DNA of 64,000 nt from Lycocorax pyrrhopterus obiensis. Taxonomy: Eukaryota; Chordata; Aves; Passeriformes; Paradisaeidae. The notes under the pieces were generated by a model, which ran no database searches, was not told the origin of the DNA, and saw only the letters and a list, made by a program, of their open reading frames with translations. Below are positions 22,786 through 33,215 of the stretch, one piece after another (position 1 is the first letter of the stretch; every line of letters starts with the position of its first letter). The DNA is taken from contig JACSVZ010000004.1 in assembly GCA_014706295.1 (NCBI GenBank), forward strand, positions 620,001 through 684,000. Reading direction: 5' to 3'. Made by a program: the position numbers and the translations under genes.

Positions 22786-22793
22786 ATAAAAAT

Positions 22794-23434
22794 TGTGCCG
22801 GTTTGGCCAAAATCTAGCAATATATCCTCTGAGAGGAAACCAGGTTACAACCACCCTTCCCCCCACAGGGTTCGGGGAAAAAAAAATTTTCCTCGAAGGA
22901 AAGTGAATGAGATAAGAGCTATTTATTTAACAAACACACAGGAAAAGGATAATAATGCTAAATAATGAAATGAAATCTCTCGCTACAGAGAGAAACCTGG
23001 GAAGATTTCAGAGTCCTTCTGTAGGTGTGGTCTCTCTCCTCCTCGGAGCTGGGTCGGCGAGGGCCCACCCCCGGGCCTCGGGGAAAAATTCTCCCGATGT
23101 GTTCTGATGTTGTTGAACAGTCCAGAAGAGAAGAAGGGAAAAACCAAAGTCCCAGGAAACAAAGTTCAGCTTTCCGTCTCACGCCGGGAAGAGAAGAGAA
23201 AAAAAAACCGAAAACCGCTGGCTGAAGCAAGCAAGCAGGGTGCTCCCTCCGTGCTCCTGCAGCCAGAGAACGCAGAGGAGTGTAATCTCTGTGTCCTTGG
23301 GAAACTGTTTTGAAAAGTTCGTTTGGTTTTTTTTCTTTTCTCCAGCTCAGTTTAAAGGCACAGAAAAGGCACAATATTACTTTTTGGGCATAGAGCATGA
23401 TAGGGGATACACATGATAAAGTCACCCCAAGACA
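22794..23434 (-). repeat. LTR, transcriptional 5' copy (promoter)
   Basis: 641 bp, TG...CA ends. Drives minus-strand transcription of gag-pol. No canonical TATAAA was found; the nearest is CCTTTAAACTG close to the U3 start. AATAAA is the complement of 22922-22927. The only difference from the other LTR is G at 23251. Confidence 0.95.
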
Positions 23435-23439
23435 CAAGC
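23435..23439. repeat. target-site duplication, right copy (CAAGC)
   Basis: CAAGC directly follows the LTR end and matches 16822-16826 exactly. Confidence 0.93.
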
Positions 23440-23446
23440 CTTTTCC

Positions 23447-23540
23447 CATCCCTGGAACTCCCACCCCTGGATGGGGCTTGGAGCAGCCTGGGATCATGGG
23501 AGGTGTCCCTGCCCATCCTCACGGGATGGTCCTTAGGATT
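23447..23540 (+). mobile_element. CR1 LINE 3' tail fragment
   Basis: Carries 'tggatggggcttggagcagc', 'ctgggatcatgggaggtgt', 'ccctgccc' and 'gatggtccttagg', in CR1 sense order. Short and diverged. Confidence 0.65.
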
Positions 23541-25642
23541 CCTGTGCTGGGAATCAGCTCCCAGTGTTGGAACTCTGGGAAATAAACGCTGAGGATTGGG
23601 AGGAAAAAGTTCCCGGTGCTCCATCGGCCTCCGGAGCAGGAGGAAGGTGTGGAAAATTCAGGAGCTGCTTTACGGCTTCACACCTCGTAAACGCGGCCGC
23701 CGGGAATTTCACGGGAGCCGTGGGGGTTCTGTTCCCTGGGAAAAGGGAATTCCAGACCCACGGCGCTCCGGTGCCTTCCCAATGCAGGATTATTCCAGGG
23801 GATCAAGGGAACCAAAGAGAAAAATCTGGGTCTTTAAGGGATTGGGGAAAACCGGAGGGATTTGGGTTGGGAGGGATCTTAAGGACCGTGGAATTCCAAG
23901 CATTCCGTGGTTATTCCACACTCCTGGCGGGCAGAGCCACGGGACAAGGGATTCCCTGAGGACAGATCCAGGGTGTTCCCGGTGCACTGCAGCCATGTCC
24001 AGGCGCTTTCCCGGGATCCCTCTTCCCATCATTCCTTCCTTCCATGCCGGGATCCATCGGAATTCCCCTTTCCAGCGCTGTTCGACCCCAGGAATCCCCT
24101 CCTGCCGTGATCCCACCATCCCGGAGCACCCCTTCCCCGCCCATCCCGAGGGAAAGGCGGATCCCACCTGGATCCATCCAAAAGGACTTTGCCACCACAC
24201 CCTCCCTTCCCCCCCTTTGCTTTTCCACCTCCAACAGGATTTTTGGGAAGAACTGGGATGCTGGGGAGTGCGATGGATTCATCAAGTCGGGAAAACACGG
24301 GATTCAGCCAAAAAAATTCCCAAACATCCAATTTTAATCCCTGGAAACGAACCCCCAGCGCCTCCTCCTCCCTTCCCATATCCCGGTTTTTTGTCCGTCA
24401 CTTCCAACAGATTTCATCCGATTTTTTTTCCCCTCCTGTGTTTTTCCAGCACTTTTTCCCCTCGGCTTTTTTAATTCCAACCCAGAAAATTCGGGATGAC
24501 CTCACTTGCCCAGGAATGTTGTTGTTACCCTTGGAAAAGCTCCTTGCCTGGAGTTGTATATTTGCCTTGGCTACGCCCGGCTCGGATCCGACTCGGAATT
24601 CCAACCCTCCCAAACGTTCCCGAGCCGGGTCCGTCTCCCAGGCATGCCATATATCTCCCGCTTTTCCAAACAGAGATGGATTTCTCCCGGATTTGTTTGA
24701 TAAATCCCGGCCCACATTCCCAGTCGGAGCTGTCGGAGTTCCTACTGTTTGCTCCGTGTTGGTGGCCAAGCCTTAATCACCCGGCGCTTCCCGGGAGGCC
24801 ATAAATCCCGGGAATGAGCCGGCCTTTGTGCAGGATTTGGACAGGGCTGAATTTCGGGATTGTTTGCAGAGGGCCGGGAAAAGCGGAGCCGGGATTTACG
24901 ATCCTCCGGGGTTGGAGGCTTCCAGCACCCCCGGCCGTGCGAAAACAGATGGATGCACGGACACTCCGGCACATCCCGCCGGACCTGGAGCTCCCAGCGC
25001 TGCTTCCAAATGGCAGCCAGACGCCCGGAGAGGTCTTCGTTATCCAGACTCCCCCCTTTTCCCTCGGGATTCACCCAGAAGGATTGCCCTCGGAAGGGAT
25101 CATCCCACTCCAACCCCCCGGGACACTTGGGAACGAGCTCGGAGCGGCCCCAGCCCTGCCAATCCCACCCCAACCCCTCCCTTATCCAAAGGGAGCTTTT
25201 CCTGGTGGATTCCTGGGATATCCAAAGGGATGCAGCCGGACGTTTCCGGAGTCAAACCCCGCTCCTGCTTTTCCCTGGCAAATGGGATCAAGGTGCCCGG
25301 AACAGGTGCTTGGAGCCTCCCAGACTTCCTCGTGCCGCCGGAAAACCGGGAAACATTTCTGATTCTTGCTCCCAACAATAAAATCTGGAGGATTTGAACC
25401 AATGAATCCCAAGTTTCAGCCCAGCCCTTGGAGCAAGGCTCAGCTTCCCAAGGCTGGGAATTCCACACGAGGAATTATTCTGGGGAACAACAGGTGCCAG
25501 AGGCTGTGGCACCCTCCGGGATGTGGCTTTGGTCCCGTGGGAGCAGCGCCCCTCCAATCCACCTGGATTTCCTCGGTATCCAGGAATAAGGGAATTAAGA
25601 CATTAAATCCAGGTGTTCCATCCGAATTTAAGATTTTTGAAA
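23541..25642. other. noncoding DNA, no gene found
   Basis: A long chance open frame (23596-24474) shows no domain. Positions 24530-24860 are less word-biased and include 'aggcatgccatatatctccc' and a G+C-rich block, a weak candidate for conserved noncoding sequence. Nothing else recognised. Confidence 0.5.
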
Positions 25643-25775
25643 GTATTCAAGGATTTGGCTCGCTCCTGTTGGGAAGCCTCATCTCATCCCTAGGGAGAAA
25701 TAACCCCACATTTCCCTCTCCCTATGGGGGAGAACCAAGGGCACGAAGCTTTTTTCGGGATAACTTTCCCCGTCC
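25643..25775 (+). repeat. dispersed repeat copy 2
   Basis: Ungapped relative of 16690-16822 with the shared blocks 'agcctcatctcatccc' and 'ccacatttccctctccc'. It lies about 85 bp upstream of the CpG island, so it may be the 5' part of the same element as that island. That link is inference. Confidence 0.75.
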
Positions 25776-25859
25776 TGGGAAAAGCGGGATTCCCCCGCAG
25801 AAGCGGGAATTCCCTGGGAACGTTTTCCTGCCGGGGAGGAGCGCTGGGCACCCCCGGAG

Positions 25860-26445
25860 CACCCCACGATGGCGCCGCGCTTTGGCCTTGGGGACTCCCT
25901 TTGCTTTTTTGGGGGGGGGGGGGCTTTTTGGTCGGAGGCTTTTCGGAGAGGTGTCTTTTTTGGGGGCAGTGGGGTGGGGAAGGGGCTTTTGGGTCTCGTG
26001 CTTTTTTGGGGACGGGGCTGCTTTTTTTTAGGGCCGCGCTGCTGCTTTTGAGGCGCGCTGATTCCAGCGGCGGCGGCGCGCGCTGATGACGCCATCGGGC
26101 AGCGCCGCCGCGCCCACAGAGCCCGGGCTTGGCTCTGCTGCGGGCTCTCTCCCTCCCTCACTTCCGGGTCCCGCCGGCGCGGCGGCGCGTCCCTATGACG
26201 TCACCGCGCTGCGCCGCGGCGCGGCCCCGTCTTGCTGCTGCGGGCTCTCTCTCTCTCTTCCGGGTTCTGCGGGGAGCGGCGGCGCTGGGAGATGACGTCA
26301 TCGGGGCGCGCCGCCGGCCGCCACGCCGTCCCAGGGGCTGAGGCGCTCCGCCATCGAAGCGCCGCCATTGAAGCGCCGCCATTGAAGCCTTCGACGGCTC
26401 CCGGGCTGGCGGGGCTGGGAAGGGGATTCCGCTGGCAGCGCTCAA
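25860..26445 (+). promoter_or_regulatory. CpG-island promoter with tandem CRE modules
   Basis: Very CpG-dense. TGACGCCA at 26087, TGACGTCA at 26196 and TGACGTCA at 26293 recur about every 100 bp, each within a longer repeat: 'tgctgcgggctctct' at 26136 and 26236, and CTTCCGGG (ETS type) at 26161 and 26257. Then come two exact copies of 'cgccgccattgaag' (26360-26373 and 26374-26387), resembling YY1 initiator sites, plus a related CGCCATCGAAG just before. The 5' part (25905-26050) alternates G runs and T runs. CRE plus ETS plus YY1 in a CpG island is a typical TATA-less promoter. Orientation plus is inferred from the downstream polyadenylation signal. Confidence 0.75.
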
Positions 26446-26740
26446 GATGAAGATGTGCTTGGTGTTTCCTCAAGCCGGGGGGCACCAAAAGCTGCTTGGC
26501 GAGGCAGTCCCAGAACGTTCCTGTGGTGCCGGTGGTGCCGTCGCCTGCGGAGAGCGCCGTGGGCTTCGCCTCAGAGGGCTGCACATTGTGTGGTCTCCCC
26601 TCTCTTGCTCTCTCTCTTCTCCCGCCATCCCTTTCCCATCTTCCTTCTTTTCCGTCTTTCCCAGCCCTCTTTCCTCTGGGCACCCCCTTTTTCTTCTTTT
26701 CCCTCCTGTTCCCAATAAACGCTCCACAGACACAGCGTTG
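26390..26740 (+). other. putative short intronless transcription unit
   Basis: Follows the CpG-island promoter and ends with AATAAA at 26714-26719 and a GT-rich element (GTTGGCGTTGTGTGG) at about 26735-26750, the usual cleavage arrangement. The first ATGs, in AAGATGAAGATG at 26447-26455, open a 132-codon frame, but it runs past the polyadenylation signal and shows no recognisable domain, so coding is doubtful. No good splice donor was seen. It could be a noncoding RNA, a lineage-specific gene, or the R-U5 part of an LTR. Confidence 0.45.
26714..26719 (+). terminator. polyadenylation signal AATAAA
   Basis: AATAAA with a downstream GT-rich stretch beginning about 16 bases later. Supports transcription on the plus strand from the CpG island. 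Confidence 0.6.
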
Positions 26741-26769
26741 GCGTTGTGTGGCTTCATTTCATTCCTGGC

Positions 26770-27479
26770 CATCCGTCCTGAAAGAACTCCTTGCTGTTTC
26801 CCTCTGTGGAACAGCTGGGAATGGGAATTCTCCCGGGCAATTTAGTGGGAAAACGGCTTTGGGTTGAATTCTGTCTCTTCCCAGTCTTTGCTCTTCCCAT
26901 TCCTGGGGAATTTGAAGCTGGATGTGAGGCTGCCGTAGGGAAAATCCCAGTCCAGGCGGGTTTTGTGTCCCTCTGCTTCCCCGCCGCGGAACAGACACGG
27001 AAATCCGGGAAAACGGAGGAGGGAAAAGGTGGGAAAAGGAGAAAGAGGGGGGAAAAGGTGGAGATCTCTTTAGGATTAAGAGTTCCTGGAATGACGGAGT
27101 TTTGGCTGGGAACAACCTGGAAGCACCAGGTGGCATTGGGACTTTGGGGTTGTCCTGAGGGATAACACAAATCCCAAGGGATTCCCGGCTGGTGGTCGGG
27201 GAATTACAGGAATGGAAAGCTCTGGACGTCCTTCGCTCGGATTTTCCAGCCGTTATTCCATGCGAATCCCACAAGACCCCTTCCCTCCGTTTTTTTTCCC
27301 ATCAAATTTCCCATTCCTGCAAGACTGAGATAAAATCAGTCCCAATTTCCCAAAATCCAGGAGATTTGTAAAGGGCTTAAAGTGTCGCCAGGAAATTCCC
27401 AGATTTGGAGGCAATTCCAGCTTTCCTCATTCCTTAGGGAGGAGGAGATTCCATGGAAGTGAAAGGAGCCGTTCCCAGA
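26770..27479. other. noncoding DNA, no gene found
   Basis: No gene or repeat recognised between the putative transcript and the AT-rich island. Confidence 0.45.
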
Positions 27480-28450
27480 TCCCAAAATTATCAAAAACAT
27501 GGCTTTAAAATGTAAAATTATTTTAAAATTAATAAAATAATAAAATATTGAAAATTAATAAATAATTACTAAGGGTGGGGAGCTCTCGAATTCCCGCTGG
27601 GATTTATCCCAACAATCCCAGAAAGGGAATTTCAGCTCCTACCTGGATGCAAATTTTAATAACGTGGGCAAAATAGGAATTAATTTAAAAATTAGGAATA
27701 AATAATACGGCTTTTGGTCTAAATTAAATTGGGGCTTTTTCCTCTGACTAATTGAATTAAATAATTAATTGGATCGATTAAAGTAATAAAATTAATTTAA
27801 TTGATTAATTAAATTAATTAAATTAATTAATTGACCACGATGGAATTTATCAATTATTTTATTTATATTATGAAAATAATATAATTTATTACAACATAGT
27901 AAGTATCCAATACTTTAATAAAATATGGCTAATTAATATTCAAACATAATTAGAATTCGATTAAATAAATAAAAATTATTTTAAATGTAGTTTAAATTTA
28001 ATTTTATCTCAAATTTAATGAAATTTAATTCAAATTAATTTCAAATTTAATTTCAATTTAATGTCAATTTTATTTAAAATTATTTCCTTTTAATTTATAT
28101 TTAATTTATATTTAATTTATATTTAATTTGAAGTTAATTTAAAATTATTTCAAATTGAATTCAAAGTTAATTTTATTTTAATTTTTATTTATTCCAATTT
28201 AAAATCATCAATATCTTTTAAAATGAAATTCCTTATTAATTATTTTTAATTAATATTTCCTCATGTTGTTCCTTTTTCCTGCGTTTTAAAGGAATTTAAA
28301 GATTAAATCCCTAAATAATTATTTTTAATTCATTTTCCCTATTTTATTCCGTTTTTCCATCTTTTAAAGCAATTCTAAATCAAATCCCCTATTAATTATT
28401 TTATTAAATTAGTATTTTCTCCTCATGATTTTTTTAAGGGCTTTCAAGGG
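27480..28450. repeat. AT-rich low-complexity island, about 1 kb
   Basis: Built almost entirely from short A/T words such as AATTTAATT, with local tandem runs, for example TTTATATTTAA repeated near 28095-28130 and TTAATTAAATTAA near 27795-27830. Few CpG or GC words, in sharp contrast to both flanks. No coding potential. Confidence 0.85.
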
Positions 28451-28499
28451 CAAACCCTGAAAACTCCAACTGTTTCCTGATTTTCCTTATTTTTTTTCC

Positions 28500-28680
28500 C
28501 TCTCCCTGCCCATTTTTCCCAAAAATTGATTCCAAACCCAGTGATCCCTCTCCCTCAGTGATTCCAAGCCCTGGGATCTCTCTCCCTGCCCATTTTCCCA
28601 GTGATTCCAAACCCTCAGTGATTCCCTCTCCCTCAGCGATTCCAAGCCCCGGGTCCCTGTCCCTTTTCCCTTCTCCTTAA
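28500..28680. repeat. degenerate repeat of 'gtgattccaa' and 'ccctctccctcag'
   Basis: The modules 'cagtgattccaa(a/g)ccc' and 'tctccctc/gcc' alternate about four times with irregular 45-65 bp spacing. A short decayed minisatellite. Confidence 0.7.
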
Positions 28681-29199
28681 CAAATCCTTTATCCAGACCT
28701 GCTGCGTCCTGAGGGGAAAAAAAAAAAAAGATGGAAAAATAGAAATAAAATCCTCTCCACATTCCCCTCTTCCTGTCAATAAAAGGCAAAGATGACCTTG
28801 GAATTCTGCACCGGAATTATTGGAATATTCCCCCTTTTACAAGAGCCTTTAAAATCCATCTTCAGGGTCGGGAGATTGGAACCAGCGCTCGGGAATTGTT
28901 TTGGGGGGGGATTATTGGAATTTTTATGAGGAGAAATTAAATCCAGGTGGGTCCCTGCTCAGCAGCGCTCCGGATTTTAATAAAAAGGGAAAGTTCTGGC
29001 ACATCCCGGACTCTTTTTGGGGGGATTTTTTCATTCCCAGCCTCTCTTTGGTCATGGATAGGACACAGCTTTGTGGGGTTGTGCCAGGAGTAGGATTGGG
29101 AGCGCACTTCCCTATGGATTCGGGAGTTTGGAGTTCGTCACCCTGAGATTTGTGAGCTGGGTGTCCAAAGGAAGATTTGGAATCACCCGAAATTCCGTA

Positions 29200-29550
29200 G
29201 GAGAAGGCTGTTCCAGGCTGGGAAGGAAAATCGCCCCTCAGGAAAGGGATATTCCAGTCCTGCAAGGAATATTCTCCTCAGGGAAAGGATGTTCCAGGCT
29301 GGGAAGGAAAATTCCCTTCAGGGAATGGTTAATCCAGTCCTGCAAGGAATATTCTCCTCAGGGGAAGGATGTTCCAGGCTGGGAAGGAAAATCCCCCCTC
29401 AGGAAAGGGATATTCCAGTCCTGCAAGGAATATTCTCCTCAGGGGAAGGATGTTCCAGGCTGGGAAGGAAAATCCCCCTCAAGAAAGGGATATTCCGGTC
29501 CTAGCAGGAATTTTCTCCTCAGGGAAAGGATATTCCAGGCCTAGAAGGAG
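29200..29550. repeat. 80-bp tandem repeat, about 4.3 copies
   Basis: The word 'gttccaggctgggaaggaaa' starts at 29210, 29291, 29371 and 29452, alternating with 'ccagtcctgcaaggaatatt' and 'ctcctcagggaaaggat'. The period of about 80.5 bp is not a multiple of three, so the open frames over it are not evidence of coding. Confidence 0.92.
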
Positions 29551-29559
29551 CTGCCCTTC

Positions 29560-31800
29560 CCGAATCCCATTCCAGGGAGCGGGAGGATCCTGCCTGACAT
29601 CCACAACGGCGCTGGGAACATCTGGAGGGAATCAAACCTCCGCAAAATCCCTGTTCCCGGAGTCGCCGTTCCCATAAAACCGATCCGCTGGGAGCCAGGT
29701 GAAATAACGGGAGGGTGTTCGTGGATTCCTTTCCCTGCCTGCAGGAATGGGAATGCCAGGGGATGTTTTTCCAGCCTGGGAAGGATGCGCTGCCTGCGTT
29801 CATCCCATTCCAGGCAAATCCCGGGATGGGCAGCACCTCCTGCATCCTGTAGGATGTTTCCCTTTTGCCTTGGGAATAGCGGGAGAGGAGCTCGATATCC
29901 AGGAGAAATTAATAGAGGGAATTCAGGGATCATCCTGTGGCACTGGAGCTCCGGAACTTCGTCAGCTCCAAGGATCAGCTCTGTGAGTTTTCCTCACTGG
30001 ATAAATCCGGAATTTCAAGTGGAGCAACAGGGAAAAACCCAGCCTGGAGCAGAGGGATTAGGGATAAACAAAAGGTTATGGAATGACAGAACTCCGGGGC
30101 TCTTCCTTTGGGAATACTGGAGCGATGGGAAAGCTGGGAAAGGCTTCTCCATGTCCACCTGTGTGTCCTTTACAGGGGTAAAAGGGATAATTTTGGGAAA
30201 ATCTGTGTTCCATGGGATGAAAGCCCGTGAGGACTTCCGTGTTCCTGGGAAACATCCTTCCCTGAGGAAAAGGTTCCCCCCTTTTTTATTTTTTTAATTT
30301 TTTTTTTAATTTAAACTAGACTAAAACCTGATATTTTCAGAGAATTCCACGAAAAAGCCCTGGGAAGGAACCCACAGAAAGCGGGCGAGGAGTAAAGGGA
30401 ACACCAGGAATTCCCGTTACAGTGGCCGCAGACTTCCACAACCTGGCCCGAATCCGGGAATTCCAGCATTTTTTACCTCGCCAGCAGGACCAGTCCCTCT
30501 CCCGCCCCCAGCCACCTTCTTCCTCTTGGAAAACCTCATCATTCCTGGGATTTGTGGCCGCTGCCCACCTTTATTCCCGGGCACAAATCCTGGGATGAAG
30601 CAGATCCAGAGCCGCCCTCCACCCCGAGCCGTCGGTCTGCCAGAAATTCGGGATTTCAAAAAAACTGGGAAAGGCGGGGGAGCGGGGTGGGGAAAGGCAG
30701 CGGCGGCATTCCCGACTTCCACGACTTTTCCAAAGGCAAAGGATGCCTTAGGCCGCCATCTAGTGACTTTTAGGGAGAGAGCAGTTCCAGAGGGAATTGC
30801 GGATGAGGTTGCTCTTCCCAGATGTTGGAATTCCCAAAAAAACCCCATCACCCAAAGCCGCCGAGGGAGCGGATCCCGGTCCATGGCCTCCCCCTATCCC
30901 GCTTCCTCCTCCTAAATCCCGGTTTCCCACCGAGTCTGGGCTCGGGATGAGCTCGGGAAGCCGAAGGATCTCCCGGTTTTCCTGAGACCTTGGAATGTCC
31001 CTCGTGCCACCCCATCCCCGTCCCCTCAGCCACGAATCCTTGGATCTGCTTGGATCTGCTTCCCGCCCTTCCTGAACTCCCGGGATGTGGGAGAAAGCAG
31101 CTGGGAAAAAAAAAAAAGGCCCGAAAAAGAGAAGAAAGATTTGGGAAAGACTCTTCCTTTAGGAATCTCTTCCCTTTGTTGTTTTAAGAGCCTGGAATTC
31201 CGTGGCGCTGGGCACGGCAGGCGCCATTTCCATGGTTTTTGGGTGGGAATAGCGTGGAAAGGAGCGGAGTGGGGAACGCTGGGGTTTTCCCGGGAGACTG
31301 CCCCTGATCCCTCTCGGTTATTCCAAGGCGCCGCTGGATTCTGCCGCTCCATAAAGCGGCCTTTATTAAAACCCCGGGATTTTCCGGGATTTATTGGGGA
31401 CAGGGACGCGTGTCCCCAGCACCCCATAACTCCCGGCACCCTCCGCTCCCGGTGACAGCGCTGAGGGAAGGCGAATTCCTGAGTGGAATGCGCCTCATTC
31501 CGATGCTTTATGGGGCGCGGGTGACGCGAGGGGTGACACGGCGGTGGCTGCGGCCGCGGGAATTTCCCTTCCCGGGGTAATTAAATCCCGGGATCTGCTG
31601 TAATGAGGCTCATTAGGACGCCCCATTTAAAGCCCCATTTAAGCCGGGCTTCGAAAAATTCCTCAGAAAAAGCAGGAGCGGCTCCGGAGCCCCAATTAGA
31701 GGTGGCTGCTGATGGCCCTTCCCAAAAAAGTGCAGGAATGCGTGTCCAAAGGCATCGGGAAAACAGCGGGAATGGGGGAAAACCAGGCGAAGCTCCCGAA
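29560..31800. other. noncoding DNA, no gene found
   Basis: Nothing recognised. A T-rich tract lies at 30270-30310 and an A-rich tract near 31108. Confidence 0.5.
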
Positions 31801-31810
31801 CACGGGAATG

Positions 31811-32100
31811 AGGAGCGGTGGGAATACGGGGAAGGGGCTGGAAGTTGATCGGGGGGATTCCAGCGGGATTTCAGTCCCGGTTTGTCCCCGAAACACCGGG
31901 AATGGGCTTTGCTTCCCGGCGGGATCAGGAGGAGCGGTGGGAATACAGGGAAGGAGCGGTGGGAATACAGAGAAGGGGCTGGAAGTTAATCAGGGGAATT
32001 CCAGGGGGATTTCAATTCCAATTTAGCGCCAAAACACCGGGAATGGGCTTTGCTTCCCGGCGGGATCAGGAGGAGCGGTGGGAATACAGGGAAGCAGCAG
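31811..32100. repeat. tandem duplication, about 142-bp unit
   Basis: The module 'aggagcggtgggaatac' with 'gaaggggctggaagtt' and 'accgggaatgggctttgctt' occurs twice, and 'ggagcggtgggaatacaggg' recurs as a partial third copy at about 32068. Units are about 90% alike by eye. Confidence 0.88.
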
Positions 32101-32894
32101 GGAGGGGGTGTTCCCTCCCTGGATTCTGGCTGGAAACTGCGTGGATCCAGACAGGATCCATCACTCCAAGAAGAATCCCATGGATCGAGCACCTCTCCCC
32201 CCGAAAAAAGGCTGGAAAAAAAAGAACCCAAAACATTCCATTAAAAAAAAAAAATGTCTTGGATTATTTCCACCTCGCCCCCGGCGCGGTTAAATCCAAA
32301 TCCCTGGAATTTCGCTGCGCTCCTGCTGCCTGGCGCAGGGATGCAGCAGGAGGACGATCCAAGATTTTGCCAGGAAATTACGGCGGGATTGGGGAACACC
32401 TGCTTTCCGCTGGCTAATAATTCCAAGCTCCCGCGGCTCCGTTTGCTCTCCCGCAAACGATTCCTTGTTCTCCGTTGACAAAGATAAATGGTGGGATTAA
32501 AATTTATTGGAGAAGTCCTGGCAAACAAGCGGGAAAAGGGGACGGATGGATGTTATTTCCCTCAGGTAGCGCAGCCCAGACAAACGGGATTAGCGGGAAT
32601 TTGCTGTGGGAATTAGACGCGATCAGGAGCCATTAGCGGCGATGGCACTGATGGAAATTGCTTTTTTTTTTTTTTTAAATTTATTTTTCCAAAGGAAAAT
32701 TCCGCTGGCTTTGGATACCTGGCCAAGGAAGGGTTGGTTTGGGGGAAAAAAAAAGAAGGAAAATTGGGGTCGTCAGTTGTGGTGGGATAGGGAATGAGGC
32801 AGGGAGAAATAGTAGGGGGGATAAGGGAAGGAAATCACGGAATTGTTTTGGAAAAAATTCCAGGATCGAATCCAAGCCGCGCCCGATCTCCACC
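32101..32894. other. noncoding DNA, possible conserved element
   Basis: No gene. Positions 32360-32560 are less word-biased and include 'tccgttgacaaagataaatg' (TCF/GATA-like sites) followed by ATTAAAATTTATTGG, a weak candidate for a conserved noncoding element. T and A homopolymers lie near 32660 and 32745. Confidence 0.4.
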
Positions 32895-33215
32895 AGAGCT
32901 CTAAGTGCCACATCCAGGAATTCCCTGGACGGCTCCAGGGATGGGGATCCATCCCGTTCCAATGCCTGACCTCCCTTTACATGGGGAAATTCCTCCCGAT
33001 GTCCAGTCCCGGCCCAGTTTGAGGCCGTTCCCTCTCATCCCATCCCTTATTCCCTGGGAGCAGATCCCGATCCCACCTGGCTGCTCCCTCCTGGCAGGGA
33101 GGTGTGGGAAGTGGGAATGTCCCTCTGGAGCCTCCTTCTCTGCAGGCTGAGCCCCTTTCCCAGCTCCCTCCTGGTATTCCAGCTCCTTCCCAGCTCCATT
33201 CCCTTCCCTTCCCAG
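32895..33215 (-). mobile_element. CR1 LINE 3' region, antisense
   Basis: Reads the complement of the same CR1 subfamily seen at 9917-10230: 'ctctaagtgccacatcca', 'gctccagggatggggatcc', 'cagtttgaggccgttccct', 'gggaatgtccctctggagcc' and 'tccttctctgcaggctgag'. About 320 bp. Confidence 0.86.

Larger units (their letters stand above)
16827..23434 (-). mobile_element. complete env-less endogenous retrovirus, 6.6 kb
   Basis: LTR, tRNA-Ser primer site, gag, amber stop, pol in the same frame, polypurine tract, LTR, in that order on the minus strand. The LTRs are 641 bp each and differ at one position (17284 A, 23251 G). The element is flanked by CAAGC on both sides. No frameshift or premature stop was found in gag or pol, and all catalytic residues are present. 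The tRNA-Ser primer, 5-bp duplication and missing env suggest a class III-like (ERV-L/ERV-S) element, but this assignment is inference without a phylogeny. Internal base composition differs from the GGAATT-rich flanks, as expected of an insertion. Confidence 0.95.

Noticed and set aside
23596..24474. 292-residue open frame on plus
   Set aside because: No recognisable domain, Pro/Gly/Trp/Arg-rich composition dictated by local words, no splice or promoter context. A chance frame in stop-poor DNA.
25384..25400. tRNA T-arm-like GGATTTGAACC
   Set aside because: No acceptor stem, anticodon arm or A box around it on the minus strand.
25679..26161. 160-residue Lys/Pro-rich minus-strand frame
   Set aside because: Arises from G/T-run DNA in the CpG island; no domain and no supporting signal for minus-strand translation.
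26447..26845. 132-codon frame after the CpG island as a firm gene
   Set aside because: It continues past the polyadenylation signal at 26714 and has no recognisable domain, so kept only as a putative transcript.
29200..29550. CRISPR-like array
   Set aside because: The 'spacers' repeat too and the host is a vertebrate. An ordinary tandem repeat.
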